Of a stretch of DNA of 64,000 nt, positions 9,821 to 18,691 are shown piece by piece; position 1 is the first letter of the stretch, and each line of letters starts with the position of its first letter. The notes under the pieces were generated by a model. The model searched no databases. It saw only the letters and a program-made list of their open reading frames with translations, and was not told the origin of the DNA. Origin of the DNA: JAHQVI01 sp963749875 (lineage in GTDB: Bacteria; Pseudomonadota; Alphaproteobacteria; Rhizobiales; Rhodomicrobiaceae); contig CAVVOX010000002.1 in the NCBI GenBank assembly GCA_963749875.1, forward strand, positions 248,001-312,000. The letters run 5' to 3'. The position numbers and the translations under genes were made by a program.

Positions 9821-11068
9821 TCAGCTCCGCGTGTAGAGCATTCGGGCGCGGATCGTGCCGGGGAGCGCCCGGACTTCCTTGAGCACGCCGCGCGCCTCCT
9901 CGACCGGGCCGTCCGCGTCGAGCACGACATAGCCGATCTGCCCGTCGGTCTGGAAATATTGCGCGGAGAGATTGATCCCCCGGTGGGCGAAGATCTCGTT
10001 CAGCCGATTGATCTCGCCCGGCACGTTGTGGTGCACCTGAATGAAGCGCGTGCCGGTCGGTTTTTGCGGTAGCTGCACTTGCGGGAAGTTCACCGCGCCA
10101 TAGGTCGAGCCGACATCGGAATATTCGATCAGCTTGCGCGCCACCTCCGTGCCGATCCGCTGCTGCGCCTCCTGGGTCGACCCGCCGATATGCGGCGTCA
10201 GAATGACATTCTCCAGTCCGCGGAGCGGTGAGACGAAATCCTCACCCGGCGCTTTCGGCTCGATCGGGAAAACGTCCACGGCCGCGCCGGCGAGATGGCC
10301 CTCGCGGAGCACGACCGCAAGCGCCCGATCGTCGAAGACGGTGCCGCGCGCATTGTTGACGAAGCAGGCCCCGCGCTTCATGGCCCGAAATTCAGCCGAG
10401 CCGATCATCCCCTTGGTCTGCGGCGTCTCGGGAACGTGGATGCTGACGACATCGCTCTCAGCCAGCAATGCGCTCATGCTCTCTTGCGGCTGAACATTCC
10501 CCCGATTGAGCTTGTCGGTGGGATCATAGAAGATCACGCGCATGCCCATCGCCTCGGCAAGTCCGGCGAGTTGGCTGCCGATATTGCCATAGCCGATGAT
10601 CCCGAGCGTCTTGCCGCGAACCTCATGCGCGCCCGCCGCGCTCTTCAGCCATTCACCGCGATGCGCGGCGGCCGATTTCGGAAAAATCCCCCGAAGCAGC
10701 ATGACGATCTCGGCGATGGTGAGTTCGGCGACGCTTCGGGTGTTGGAGAAGGGCGCATTGAAGACCGGAATGCCCATGTCCCGCGCCGGCCATAGATCCA
10801 CCTGATTGGTGCCCACCGAGAAACAGCCGACGGCGACGACCGAGCGCTGCATGTCGAGGGCTTCCGCGGTCAGCCGGGTGCGCGAGCGGATGCCGAGCAT
10901 CGAGACGCCATGCAGAGCCTCCCGAAGCTCATCGCCATGCAGGGCCTTGGCGTGTTGCTCGATATTGGTGTAGCCCGCCGAGCGGAACGCCTCGACTGCG
11001 GTTTCGGCAATGCCTTCCAGGAGCAGAATATTGATCTTCTCCTTTGGGCGCGAGAGTATTGTCGTCAT
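9821..11068 (-). CDS. serA: D-3-phosphoglycerate dehydrogenase
   Basis: First committed step of serine synthesis: oxidises 3-phosphoglycerate to 3-phosphohydroxypyruvate with NAD. 415 aa from ATG 11068, close to the E. coli-type SerA length. Visible are the SerA motif FNAPFSNTRSVAEL, a Rossmann loop (GIIGYGNIGSQLAG), catalytic Arg in FVNNARG, Glu in DVFPIEP and His in LTPHIGGST. The last 75 residues form an ACT domain (VHHNVPGEINRLNEIFAHRG), the site where serine inhibits this class. An upstream in-frame ATG at 11116 would add 16 residues that do not look like SerA. Single gene, divergent from the CYTH gene. Confidence 0.95.
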   Translation of the reverse strand: MTTILSRPKEKINILLLEGIAETAVEAFRSAGYTNIEQHAKALHGDELREALHGVSMLGIRSRTRLTAEALDMQRSVVAVGCFSVGTNQVDLWPARDMGIPVFNAPFSNTRSVAELTIAEIVMLLRGIFPKSAAAHRGEWLKSAAGAHEVRGKTLGIIGYGNIGSQLAGLAEAMGMRVIFYDPTDKLNRGNVQPQESMSALLAESDVVSIHVPETPQTKGMIGSAEFRAMKRGACFVNNARGTVFDDRALAVVLREGHLAGAAVDVFPIEPKAPGEDFVSPLRGLENVILTPHIGGSTQEAQQRIGTEVARKLIEYSDVGSTYGAVNFPQVQLPQKPTGTRFIQVHHNVPGEINRLNEIFAHRGINLSAQYFQTDGQIGYVVLDADGPVEEARGVLKEVRALPGTIRARMLYTRS

Positions 11069-11195
11069 AGGATCCCTGGATGTAATTGGACCGGTGTCCG
11101 CGAGAATGAACAGCAATCTGGCCGCTTTTCAAGAGCGGCTTTCGAGGAGAGCGGTGCGGGCCGGTAGACGGGATCAATCCATCGGGGCTTAAGCC

Positions 11196-11657
11196 ATGGC
11201 TGTGGAGATCGAGAGGCGTTTCCTCGTCGAGGGGCGTGACTGGGACAGTGGCGCGGAAGCGCCCAGCAGGATTCGGCAGGCCTATCTGGCGCTGACGCCG
11301 GGAGCCGCCGTCCGCATTCGGATCAAGGACGACAAGACGGCGTTTCTGACGATCAAAAGCGCCGGGGCCGGCGTTGAGCGCGCCGAGTTCGAATATGCGA
11401 TTCCGGTCGATGATGCCGAAGAGCTCATGGCGCTCCGGACCGGCGGGATCATCGAAAAACGCCGCCATGATGTCTTCGTGGGCGGCGCCCATTGGGAAGT
11501 CGATGTGTTCGGCGGCGAACTCGCCGGCCTGGTCATTGCGGAAATCGAGCTCGAAGACAAGGACCACTGCTTTGACCGGCCGCATTGGCTCAGCAAGGAG
11601 GTTACGGACGATGTCCGCTATTCGAACGCCAGTCTTGCGATGAAGGGCTTGCCGTGA
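11196..11657 (+). CDS. CYTH domain protein (triphosphate tunnel metalloenzyme)
   Basis: 153 aa, covering one complete CYTH domain. The N-terminal EIERRFLV is the signature ExE metal-binding strand. Paired basic residues along the tunnel (VRIRIK, FLTIKS), the IEKRRH segment and the late acidic strand IAEIELED are also present. Members hydrolyse inorganic tripolyphosphate or other triphosphates with Mg or Mn, and a few make cAMP; short stand-alone bacterial forms are usually tripolyphosphatases. The reaction here is inferred from family only. It diverges from serA with 127 bp between. Confidence 0.85.
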   Translation: MAVEIERRFLVEGRDWDSGAEAPSRIRQAYLALTPGAAVRIRIKDDKTAFLTIKSAGAGVERAEFEYAIPVDDAEELMALRTGGIIEKRRHDVFVGGAHWEVDVFGGELAGLVIAEIELEDKDHCFDRPHWLSKEVTDDVRYSNASLAMKGLP

Positions 11658-11980
11658 AGGGACACGCCCGACATTGCCGGTTAAGACTGCTTTCGCGACG
11701 GCATTGTCGGACGTGTATGAAAAAGGCCCGGACCGAACTCCCCCCAGCCCGGACCTCCACTGCCCCCCGGTCAAACTTTGTGTCGGCAGCGACTCGACCG
11801 GATATTGGCCAGCGATTATGCCCGAACTGTGGCGCGATGCAGAATGCCGAGCGATTGTCAGGCCTTATTGTAAAGATACGGAGCCGGGGATCGAAGTAAG
11901 GGGACTTAGAAAGCCGGATGGAATGGTGACTTTCTTTGTTTGTTGCAGCTTTGCAACTCGCTAAGTTTTTCTTTGGTTCC
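11658..11980. other. Intergenic region, weak open frame only
   Basis: 323 bp between convergent genes. The frame at 11674-11964 (96 codons) is open but has no ribosome site, domain or coding-like composition. A GCCCGGACC sequence is repeated within 40 bp near 11728 and 11749. I see no clear terminator. Confidence 0.4.
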
Positions 11981-12490
11981 TCAACGCCGCCCTTTCGTTA
12001 AGGCCGCCATAGCAATCGATCTTTGAAGATCGGAATCGCCGCAAGTATCGACGCCGCCGAGCTCAACGATATATTGCGGATCGAGGCCGTGCTCTCGTGC
12101 CCCTGCCCGTATCAGCTCGACATACCAGTCAAATGGGATGAGATCCTCGCGGCAGGCGTCCGGCTGAGCGAGATAAGTGCTTGCGAGGATGCTCTCATTA
12201 CTTTCGGTGTGCACCGCAAATGTGTCATGCCGCATATAGCGCGCCTCGACGCGATCGAGATCGGGGCGTTCGCTGAGGTCGATCCGATAGAGAACGCCGT
12301 GAGCCCAGGTGCTTCCCGAGCTTTGCTGGATGAGGGTCGCCTTGCCGGATCCGTCCCGGCCTTCCTTATGAAAGGCAATTGTATAGCCCCGCGCCCAAGC
12401 GGGCCCATGCGGGTGAGCGCTTGGGCAGCGCTCGCGGAGCCGAGCCGTCAGCATGTTGGAACCGTAGGCGAAATAGAGAAAAGAAGACAT
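11981..12490 (-). CDS. Gamma-glutamylcyclotransferase-like protein
   Basis: 169 aa. The N-terminal FLYFAYGSNM is the substrate-loop signature of the GGCT/AIG2-like fold, and HGVLYRID with the following acidic SERPDLDRVEA matches the region holding the catalytic Glu. These enzymes release 5-oxoproline from gamma-glutamyl compounds; many bacterial homologues have untested substrates. Cytosolic, with no signal peptide. It is 76 bp downstream of the protease gene at 12567 on the same strand and may be cotranscribed with it. Confidence 0.8.
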   Translation of the reverse strand: MSSFLYFAYGSNMLTARLRERCPSAHPHGPAWARGYTIAFHKEGRDGSGKATLIQQSSGSTWAHGVLYRIDLSERPDLDRVEARYMRHDTFAVHTESNESILASTYLAQPDACREDLIPFDWYVELIRAGAREHGLDPQYIVELGGVDTCGDSDLQRSIAMAALTKGRR

Positions 12491-12566
12491 CGGGCAAACT
12501 GAACACGAAGCGATGCAAAACCATCGTCAATGGCTGAACTGCCGGTCCGACCAACCCGCGCAGCGA

Positions 12567-13439
12567 TCAGAAACCGTATCGGCTCATGGTCGTTCCCGGC
12601 GCCGGAACGGTATGCGGACGGCCGCCACCATTGCGCGGCTCGATCGGCAGGAATTCCACGCCGGAGGTCTGAACGGGCTGCGGATAAAGCGTCATCAGCC
12701 TCAGCACCTCCTTGGGAAGTCCCATCTCGACCGGAAGGCCGAGCGACATCGCTTCCTTGTAGGTGAGCGCATGATCATGTGTCCAGTGGCCTCCGGCAAG
12801 CTTCTCGGCCAGTGCCGCCGCCGCTTCATGACCGAGCCGCTTCTCGGTCAATTCGATTGCGCCCTGTTTGACCTGCAGCAGCGCTTTTTCGCCCATATCG
12901 GCCATGACGAGCGTCAGATCATGCACCTCGCTGATCGGCTTGCTGTCGCGTGCCCGAACGATGCTGGCGGCGGGAAAGCCGGCAAGCTGCGGATCGATCG
13001 GTCCCAGCACCGAAAACTCGCCCATCCGAATTTCGTCCGCTGCGAGCGCAATCAATGTGCCGCCGGACATGGCATAGACGGGAACCATGACGCGGACCCG
13101 CGCCGGATGGGCCTGAAGCGCGCGGGCAATCTGCATTGCGGCGAGCACCAGTCCGCCGGGCGTATGAACGATGAAGTCGATCGGGCGGTCTTCCGGCGTC
13201 TCCTTGATCGCGGCGATAATGGTTTGCGCATCTTCCAGGTTGATGTAACGCGAGACGGGAAAGCCTAGAAGGCTGCGCCTTTCCTGCCGGTGAATCATGG
13301 TGATGACGCGCGAGTTCTGCGAGCGCTCGATGGCGCGAATGGCGGTGGCGCGCTGCATTGTCCGGATTCGCTCAGTGATCAGGGGCTGCAGAGCCAAGAT
13401 CAGGATGATGATCCAGATCCAGGAAAAGACATTGTCCAT
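12567..13439 (-). CDS. SDH-family serine protease, ClpP/crotonase fold, membrane anchored
   Basis: 290 aa. Residues 4-21 form an N-terminal membrane anchor (FSWIWIIILILALQPLI). The core matches the serine-dehydrogenase-proteinase (SDH) family: IDFIVHTPGGLVLAAMQIARAL for the ClpP-like binding strand, VPVYAMSGGTLIALAADEI with the presumed nucleophilic Ser in AMSGG, and the conserved EFSVLGPIDPQ. Some relatives degrade membrane or damaged proteins; the substrate here is unknown. The C-terminal 35 residues are proline-rich and probably flexible. Confidence 0.85.
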   Translation of the reverse strand: MDNVFSWIWIIILILALQPLITERIRTMQRATAIRAIERSQNSRVITMIHRQERRSLLGFPVSRYINLEDAQTIIAAIKETPEDRPIDFIVHTPGGLVLAAMQIARALQAHPARVRVMVPVYAMSGGTLIALAADEIRMGEFSVLGPIDPQLAGFPAASIVRARDSKPISEVHDLTLVMADMGEKALLQVKQGAIELTEKRLGHEAAAALAEKLAGGHWTHDHALTYKEAMSLGLPVEMGLPKEVLRLMTLYPQPVQTSGVEFLPIEPRNGGGRPHTVPAPGTTMSRYGF

Positions 13440-13859
13440 TGTCAGCGCTCCCTATCTATCCCTGCTCGGTTCCCGGCGGCATGTGGGGCTACCCCTTTGT
13501 CGCGTGGCGCGTTCCGTGCGCCGCTCGCCAACACTCGTTGCCGTGGCACGATTTGATCCCGGCACCGATCATTATGGTTGAAAACCACCAATTCTCACCA
13601 GATTGCGCACCCAGGAATTCACCACCTGGGGAGGTATCTGCCGTTCAATCCGCCGTCAAACATGCTATAACACGCTTTTGACGCAGGCCGACTTTCATAT
13701 TTTGATCGGAATTGCAGGGGGAATTGTCGGCGTTTCGATCGACAGCAGGACAAAAGGATCGATGTTTCGGGGTATTCATGCGAGGGCCTATATATTGCCG
13801 AGCCCGTGCGCGGAACGCGGTGCGCATTCGGACGAGCACACGCGCAACCGGAGCCGGCG
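13440..13859. other. Intergenic region upstream of the dynamin-like pair
   Basis: 420 bp between divergent genes, so it should contain promoters for both. TTGACG at 13677-13682 is a plausible -35 hexamer for the GTPase operon, but no convincing -10 hexamer is at the correct distance. No coding sequence is supported. Confidence 0.35.
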
Positions 13860-16007
13860 ATGAGCGGACCATTTGAAGCCTTTGCCAGCCTTATCGACGC
13901 GCGCATCACCTCCCGCCTGGGCGAGATGAAAGGCCGTATCATCGAGCTCGGCGAAGACCTGCAGGAGATGATCCACAGCCGGATCGGGACATTCGTCAGC
14001 ACCCTTCAGAGCGATCTCGAGGCGCATAGCTGCCGGATCGCCGTGATCGGCCAGATCAAGGCGGGCAAGAGCTCTCTCATCAACGCACTGATCCGGCGCC
14101 CGGACCTCCTGCCGACCGATATCAATCCCTCGACCGCCGTCATTACCAAGCTCTATTTCGGCGCGCCGGCCGAGCAGAACAATACGGCGCTGTTTCATTT
14201 CTTCAGCGACGAGGAATGGGAGCACATCATGTCGGGCGGCCGCGCCGGCGCGATGACGATGGAACGGCATGCCGGCCTGAGCCCCGAACAGCTGCAGAAG
14301 CCGCTCGAGGACCTCCGGCACCGGGCGCAGCTTCGGCTCGGCTCGGAATATCAGACGCTTCTCGGCAAGCATCATCTGTTCTCATCGGTAACCTCCGATC
14401 TCCTGGAGCGTTACGTTAGCGCCGGCGATTACCGTGAGCCAGACGGTGACGAGGATAAGCACCATTTCTCCGATATCACGAAGAATGCCGAAGTGTATCT
14501 CGAAGGCCAGCCGCTCGGCTATCCGTCGATCATCATCGACACGCCCGGCGTGAACGATCCATTCCTCGTGCGCGATGAAATCACCCACGGCAATCTTGGC
14601 GAAGCCGATATCTATCTCGTTGTGCTCACGGCCCAGCAACCCTTGTCGACCAGCGATCTGGCGCTCCTGCGAATGCTGAAAGGCTTGCAGAAGGACCGTA
14701 TCATTGCGGTGGTGAACCGGATCGATCTCGTCGATATGGCGGCGGGCGAAGCGGAGCGGCTCGTCGAACATGTGCGGGCCAGTCTGAAGCGCGAATTTCC
14801 CCATGCCGACATCCCGGTGATTATGGCGAGCGCCCAGTGGGCCAATATCGCGCTGAACCGCGATCCCGATGAGATGGAATATGCGGTGTCGTCCTCCTTC
14901 GCCGATTACGTTGCCGAGCTGGCGCAGCGAGGCGAGCCCGGCTTCGAACAGCCCCGGCCCGACTGGGAACTGGAGCGGACGGCGAACGTGCTTTACCGCG
15001 CCTCCGGCATTCCCGGCATCATCTCGGCGATTTCCCGGCTGATCGGCCATTCGGTGACGGCCGAACGGCTCCTGCCCGTCGCCTCGACCTTCGGTGCGAT
15101 CGCCGAGAACACGGCGATTTCGATACGCCACGGCGTCAATTCCCTCGAAGACGGGGAGGGATGGCATCACGGCAAGGCGATGGCGAATCTTCAGCAGCTT
15201 GAGCATCTGCTTGGTGAAGTTGAATCGACGCTGGCGGAATGCGAGCATGAATTCACGCGGATGACGGAGGAGGAAGTCGATCGTCTGCGGAGATTCATGG
15301 TCTATACCGTCGAGAATTTTGCCGAACAGCAGCGCGAAAAACTCATGCAGTACGGCTCTTACGCTGCGTTTCGGGGTGAATTTCAGCAAGAGATGTTCCA
15401 GCTCCGCTCGCAGCTTGCGGAGGATTTTTATAAATACATTACCGAGATCTCGAAGGAGTTCCTGACGCGGCAGCAGGAGGCCGAAGCGATCCTGCGCCAG
15501 ACCGTGAAGGGTGCGCTGCCCGATCTCCAAGACGTATTGCGCTTCGGAATACAGTCCGGCAGCCTGCCCCCGCCTTCGATCATGCCGCTGAGCAAGGTCA
15601 CCAGCCTGGACATGGACAGCTATTGGGATGCCCGGGCCCATGCGACGGCGATCAATCCGGCGGAGGCCGACCGGTTCCGGCAGCTTGCCACGGTCGCCTT
15701 TCTTGAGCTGATCGAGGAATTGTTCGAGATCGCCGAGAGCATCCAGCAAGAGCATGTTACGGAGGCGCTTCGCCGCCTTCGCTTTTTGAGTTACAGCGCC
15801 ATTTACCCGATTGCGCAGCAGTTACAGGAGCTTGTAAGCTCGCAGAAATCGTTCTCTGCGGGCTCGCAGGATGGGCAGCTGATGGGAGCGCCTTTCTTCT
15901 GGGATCAGTTCCTGGACGAATGCCGGCAGCATCTTTCACGCTGCGAGCAGCTCGGCACCGAGGCTGGCGAAATCCGGCGGCAATGTATTCAGCTTATGAG
16001 TGGTTGA
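13860..16007 (+). CDS. Dynamin-like GTPase, large subunit
   Basis: 715 aa bacterial dynamin-family protein. G1/P-loop GQIKAGKSS (residues 64-72), G2 Thr within NPSTAVITK (89-97), G3 DTPG (227-230) and G4 NRID (286-289) are intact, so GTP binding is likely. The rest is mainly helical with Glu/Gln-rich stretches typical of the dynamin stalk, including EHEFTRMTEEEVDRLRRF and FLTRQQEAEAIL. No clear membrane helix is seen, so membrane contact would be peripheral. I use ATG 13860 because it follows GGAG and the domain starts immediately after; an in-frame start at 13806 is possible. The end overlaps or abuts the next GTPase gene. Confidence 0.85.
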   Translation: MSGPFEAFASLIDARITSRLGEMKGRIIELGEDLQEMIHSRIGTFVSTLQSDLEAHSCRIAVIGQIKAGKSSLINALIRRPDLLPTDINPSTAVITKLYFGAPAEQNNTALFHFFSDEEWEHIMSGGRAGAMTMERHAGLSPEQLQKPLEDLRHRAQLRLGSEYQTLLGKHHLFSSVTSDLLERYVSAGDYREPDGDEDKHHFSDITKNAEVYLEGQPLGYPSIIIDTPGVNDPFLVRDEITHGNLGEADIYLVVLTAQQPLSTSDLALLRMLKGLQKDRIIAVVNRIDLVDMAAGEAERLVEHVRASLKREFPHADIPVIMASAQWANIALNRDPDEMEYAVSSSFADYVAELAQRGEPGFEQPRPDWELERTANVLYRASGIPGIISAISRLIGHSVTAERLLPVASTFGAIAENTAISIRHGVNSLEDGEGWHHGKAMANLQQLEHLLGEVESTLAECEHEFTRMTEEEVDRLRRFMVYTVENFAEQQREKLMQYGSYAAFRGEFQQEMFQLRSQLAEDFYKYITEISKEFLTRQQEAEAILRQTVKGALPDLQDVLRFGIQSGSLPPPSIMPLSKVTSLDMDSYWDARAHATAINPAEADRFRQLATVAFLELIEELFEIAESIQQEHVTEALRRLRFLSYSAIYPIAQQLQELVSSQKSFSAGSQDGQLMGAPFFWDQFLDECRQHLSRCEQLGTEAGEIRRQCIQLMSG

Positions 16008-16020
16008 GGGTATCGCCATA

Positions 16021-17133
16021 GTGGCCACAATAGAACAAAGCCTGCTGGCTGAGCTGAAGTCCATCCGGATGGCGCTGGCTGCGGCGCATAAGGGGCGCGC
16101 CACGCCACGCCACGCCGCCCTTGCCCACGCCTGCGCAGCGATCGAGCGCAGCTTGGAGCGGCCCTTGCGGATTGCCGTCCTCGGCGAGGAGAAATCGGGC
16201 AAGTCCTTGCTGATCAACTACCTCTTGAAGCATCAGATCCTGCCCTCCGGCGGGTTTGCCGGCGACAGCACGGAGATCCTCATTCGTTACGCGCCCGAAC
16301 CGTCGGTCCACTCCGTTCGCGCCGACGGCTTCCGGAACAGGCTGACCTCGAAAGCCTTCGACCGGCTTGTGAAGCCGGAAAACCGCGTCAAGCCGTCAAC
16401 GCCGTCGGTCATCTATGATGCGTTGAACACGACCGCATCTCCGGCAAGATCGGGTCCCAATCCGGCGAATTTGGTCTTTGCGGCTCCGAAAAAGGTGGAA
16501 GGGCCGTCCAGACTGATCGAGGTGGGGCTGCCTCTGGAGTTCCTCAAACAGGTGGAAATCGTCGAGATCCGTGTCTTTCCCAAAGCGAAGCCGGACAGCC
16601 CGGTGAGCCGAGCGTTTCGGCAGGTCGGCGCGGCGGTCTGGTGTACGCTTGCGACACAGGCGTGGAAGGAAACGGAGGCTCTCGCATGGAAGCGCATTCC
16701 GGCCGTCCACCGCAAAGGGGCGCTGCTGCTCGTCACCTATAAGGATGCGATCAGACATGAGAAAGACGAGGCAAAGATTGCAGCGCGGCTTCGTTATGCG
16801 AGCGCAGCTCTTTTTGATGAAGTCGCTTTGGTTTCCCTGCGCGACGCCGTGCAATCGCTGCTGAGCCCCGATGTCGAAGAGGCAGGTCAGCTACGCGCGG
16901 AGAGCAATATCAAGACGGTCGAGAAGGCGATCGCCTTAATGCTCCACAATTGGCACGCGCAGCGTCTCCAGAAGGTCGGCCGGCTCCTGGACCGGATAGC
17001 AGGGAAGCTTGGCGCCGCCGCGCAGGATCGGGACATTGGGGCAACGGGCGAGCTTGCGCTTCGTCTCCAGCGGCTTGCGCTGGGCTATCTGCGCGCCTCG
17101 CCGTCCGTCTCGCTTTCGGTTCAGGCCGCCTAG
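16021..17133 (+). CDS. Dynamin-like GTPase partner with degenerate GTPase motifs
   Basis: About 370 aa. A P-loop is present (LGEEKSGKSLL, residues 54-64) and a G4-like TYKD occurs, but where G3 should read DxPG the sequence is VEIVEIRVFPK, and no second G3 candidate is visible. It therefore looks like a dynamin relative that binds nucleotide poorly or not at all. I prefer GTG 16021, preceded by GAGGG; GTG 16000 would overlap the upstream gene by 8 bp. The tight spacing and shared fold suggest the two proteins form a hetero-oligomer, as in other paired bacterial dynamins. Function unknown. Confidence 0.72.
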   Translation: MATIEQSLLAELKSIRMALAAAHKGRATPRHAALAHACAAIERSLERPLRIAVLGEEKSGKSLLINYLLKHQILPSGGFAGDSTEILIRYAPEPSVHSVRADGFRNRLTSKAFDRLVKPENRVKPSTPSVIYDALNTTASPARSGPNPANLVFAAPKKVEGPSRLIEVGLPLEFLKQVEIVEIRVFPKAKPDSPVSRAFRQVGAAVWCTLATQAWKETEALAWKRIPAVHRKGALLLVTYKDAIRHEKDEAKIAARLRYASAALFDEVALVSLRDAVQSLLSPDVEEAGQLRAESNIKTVEKAIALMLHNWHAQRLQKVGRLLDRIAGKLGAAAQDRDIGATGELALRLQRLALGYLRASPSVSLSVQAA

Positions 17134-17197
17134 GCAATGCCCCTTTGCCACCAAAGAGATTTGTCGAGAGGAGACCGGTAAATTCGGCTGAGTACTG

Positions 17198-17599
17198 ATG
17201 ATGGACCGTAAAAGGCAGCAATGCGCGAACTGCCGCTATTTCTGTCAGGACATCGATCCTGAGAACCGGCTTTATTTTGACGAGAAGAGCGGCGAGTGCC
17301 GACGGTATCCGCCGCGCGACAATTTCGCCTGGCTCCGAACGCGCGCCTACCATTGGTGCGGCGAATGGGAGTCCAAGGCGCAGAGAGACGCGGGCTGGCA
17401 GCGGCTGTCGAGCCATCCGAGGGATGAGAGGCCGGTTCTGCTCTACAAGAAAGACGCGTTTTGCCGTCAGAGCGGCGTGATCGTCGGCTACTGGAACTCC
17501 GCCTTCGGCAAATGGCACGATGATGGCGACCGGCTTTTCGAGTTCAACGAATTCACCGCCTGGCGGGAATTGCCGGAGCCGCCGGAAAGCGCTTTCTAG
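17198..17599 (+). CDS. Small four-cysteine protein of unknown function
   Basis: 133 aa. The N-terminal half has CANCRYF, GECRRYPP and HWCGEWE, four cysteines arranged like a small zinc or iron-sulfur binding unit (about residues 9, 12, 33 and 53). The C-terminal half (RPVLLYKKDA, YWNSAFGKWHDDGD, FTAWRELPEPP) resembles the Trp-rich DUF551-like modules found in phage and bacterial proteins; this resemblance is from memory and unverified. It starts 64 bp after the GTPase pair on the same strand and may belong to that unit. Confidence 0.65.
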   Translation: MMDRKRQQCANCRYFCQDIDPENRLYFDEKSGECRRYPPRDNFAWLRTRAYHWCGEWESKAQRDAGWQRLSSHPRDERPVLLYKKDAFCRQSGVIVGYWNSAFGKWHDDGDRLFEFNEFTAWRELPEPPESAF

Positions 17600-17610
17600 G
17601 TGATCCCAGC

Positions 17611-18115
17611 GTGAACGAAACCGTTAATCTGATCTTCGCGCTGATCTTCGTCTTCTGCGTGCTCTTCGCGATAATCTCCGATTTCTCCGCTCTGAAGAAT
17701 CCCCAACAGCGTGTCGATCCTGCTCGTTGCCGCTTTTGCGGTCTATGCGCTTCTCGGCGGCGTGAGCCCCGTCTGGCCGCATCTGGTCATTGCGGGCGTG
17801 GTCTTCGTGCTTTTATTCGTCTGTTTTGCGCTGCGTTGGGTCGGCGCGGGCGATGTCAAATTCCTCGGCGCCCTGATGCTGTGGGCCGGACCGGCGCAGG
17901 GCGTCACCTTCATCGTCTTATCCGCCATATTCGGCGGCGTCTTCGCGCTCATGCTTCTCGGGCTGCGATCGGCACTGCCCCATTTCCCGACGCTTGGACA
18001 GCTTCCGGTGCTCGAAACGGTCAGCCGCTGGGCACGCAACGGACTCTGCCCTTACGGCATCCCGATCGGCCTTGCGGCGCTCTACATCGCGCCCTCGATT
18101 TTCGCCCTCCGCTAA
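17611..18115 (+). CDS. cpaA: Tad pilus prepilin peptidase CpaA/TadV (one frameshift)
   Basis: Aspartic prepilin peptidase of the inner membrane that cleaves the Flp pilin and TadE/F-type pseudopilins. The first catalytic Asp is in IISDFSALK. After one extra base near 17698 the sequence continues NSVSILLVAAF and then the second catalytic motif VGAGDVKFL. About six hydrophobic segments are visible in 168 residues, normal for this class. GTG 17611 follows the previous gene by 11 bp. It converges with the rest of the tad operon, ending 41 bp from tadD. Confidence 0.88.
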
Positions 18116-18156
18116 CAGGGGACCAGCGCAACGCGCAATTGCGATAGCGCGGGGCC

Positions 18157-18675
18157 TCAGGTTGCTTTCTTGCCCGCCTGTGCTTCCCAGCGCTCCAGCA
18201 GATCCATGTTATTGCGGATGTAGAGATTGCCGGGCGCCTTCTCAGCAGCGGCCTGAAGCGTTTGCCGTGCAGCGGCAAAATCGCCTTTGAGCATCTGATG
18301 ATAGGCAAGATTGTTCAGCACCGTCGGCGTTTGCCCCGTGATCTGAATGAGCTGGTCGTAAGCGCGCTCCGCCAGATCGAACCGCTTGAGCCTGTCATAG
18401 GAGGCGGCCAGACCAAGCCAGGCTTCGGCGTTGCTGTGGCGCTCCTCGATCGTTCGACGGTAGTAGCGCTCGGCAAGACCGTAATTGCCGTTCCGGTAAT
18501 AGGTCTTCGCCTTTTTCAGCCAGAGTTGCTCCGGTGCGGACCCAAAGGATGAGCTGTCCGTAATGCTTCCGGTGATCTCGTCCTGGGAGGCGGTTCCGTC
18601 GAAGGTGGATTGGCATCCGGACGCCGCTACCGCGATCGCCGCGACGGCCAGAAGTTTGAAATAACGTCCCCTCAT
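18157..18675 (-). CDS. tadD: TadD-like TPR lipoprotein
   Basis: 172 aa outer-membrane-associated assembly factor. The signal peptide ends in a lipobox (AVAASGCQS, Cys near residue 21). Three to four TPR helices follow (YYRNGNYGLAERYYRR, AWLGLAASYDRLKRFDLAE, VLNNLAYHQMLKGDFAAAR). TadD proteins help the secretin assemble and reach the outer membrane. I chose ATG 18675 because the signal peptide begins there; the frame extends 15 codons upstream. It is last in the flp-to-tadD operon, 16 bp after tadC. Confidence 0.88.
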   Translation of the reverse strand: MRGRYFKLLAVAAIAVAASGCQSTFDGTASQDEITGSITDSSSFGSAPEQLWLKKAKTYYRNGNYGLAERYYRRTIEERHSNAEAWLGLAASYDRLKRFDLAERAYDQLIQITGQTPTVLNNLAYHQMLKGDFAAARQTLQAAAEKAPGNLYIRNNMDLLERWEAQAGKKAT

Positions 18676-18691
18676 CTCAGTGTCCCCAGTT

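Noticed and set aside
11674..11964. Open frame of 96 codons after the CYTH gene
   Set aside because: No Shine-Dalgarno sequence or domain; lies in an intergenic gap with repeated GCCCGGACC sequence.
14382..15755. Open frame of 457 codons on the minus strand
   Set aside because: Antisense to the dynamin-like GTPase gene, which has clear motifs; no independent support.
18121..18156. Fragment resembling the end of a type 1 repeat (AGCGCAACGCG) between cpaA and tadD
   Set aside because: Only about 12 bases match and no palindrome follows; too short to call a copy.
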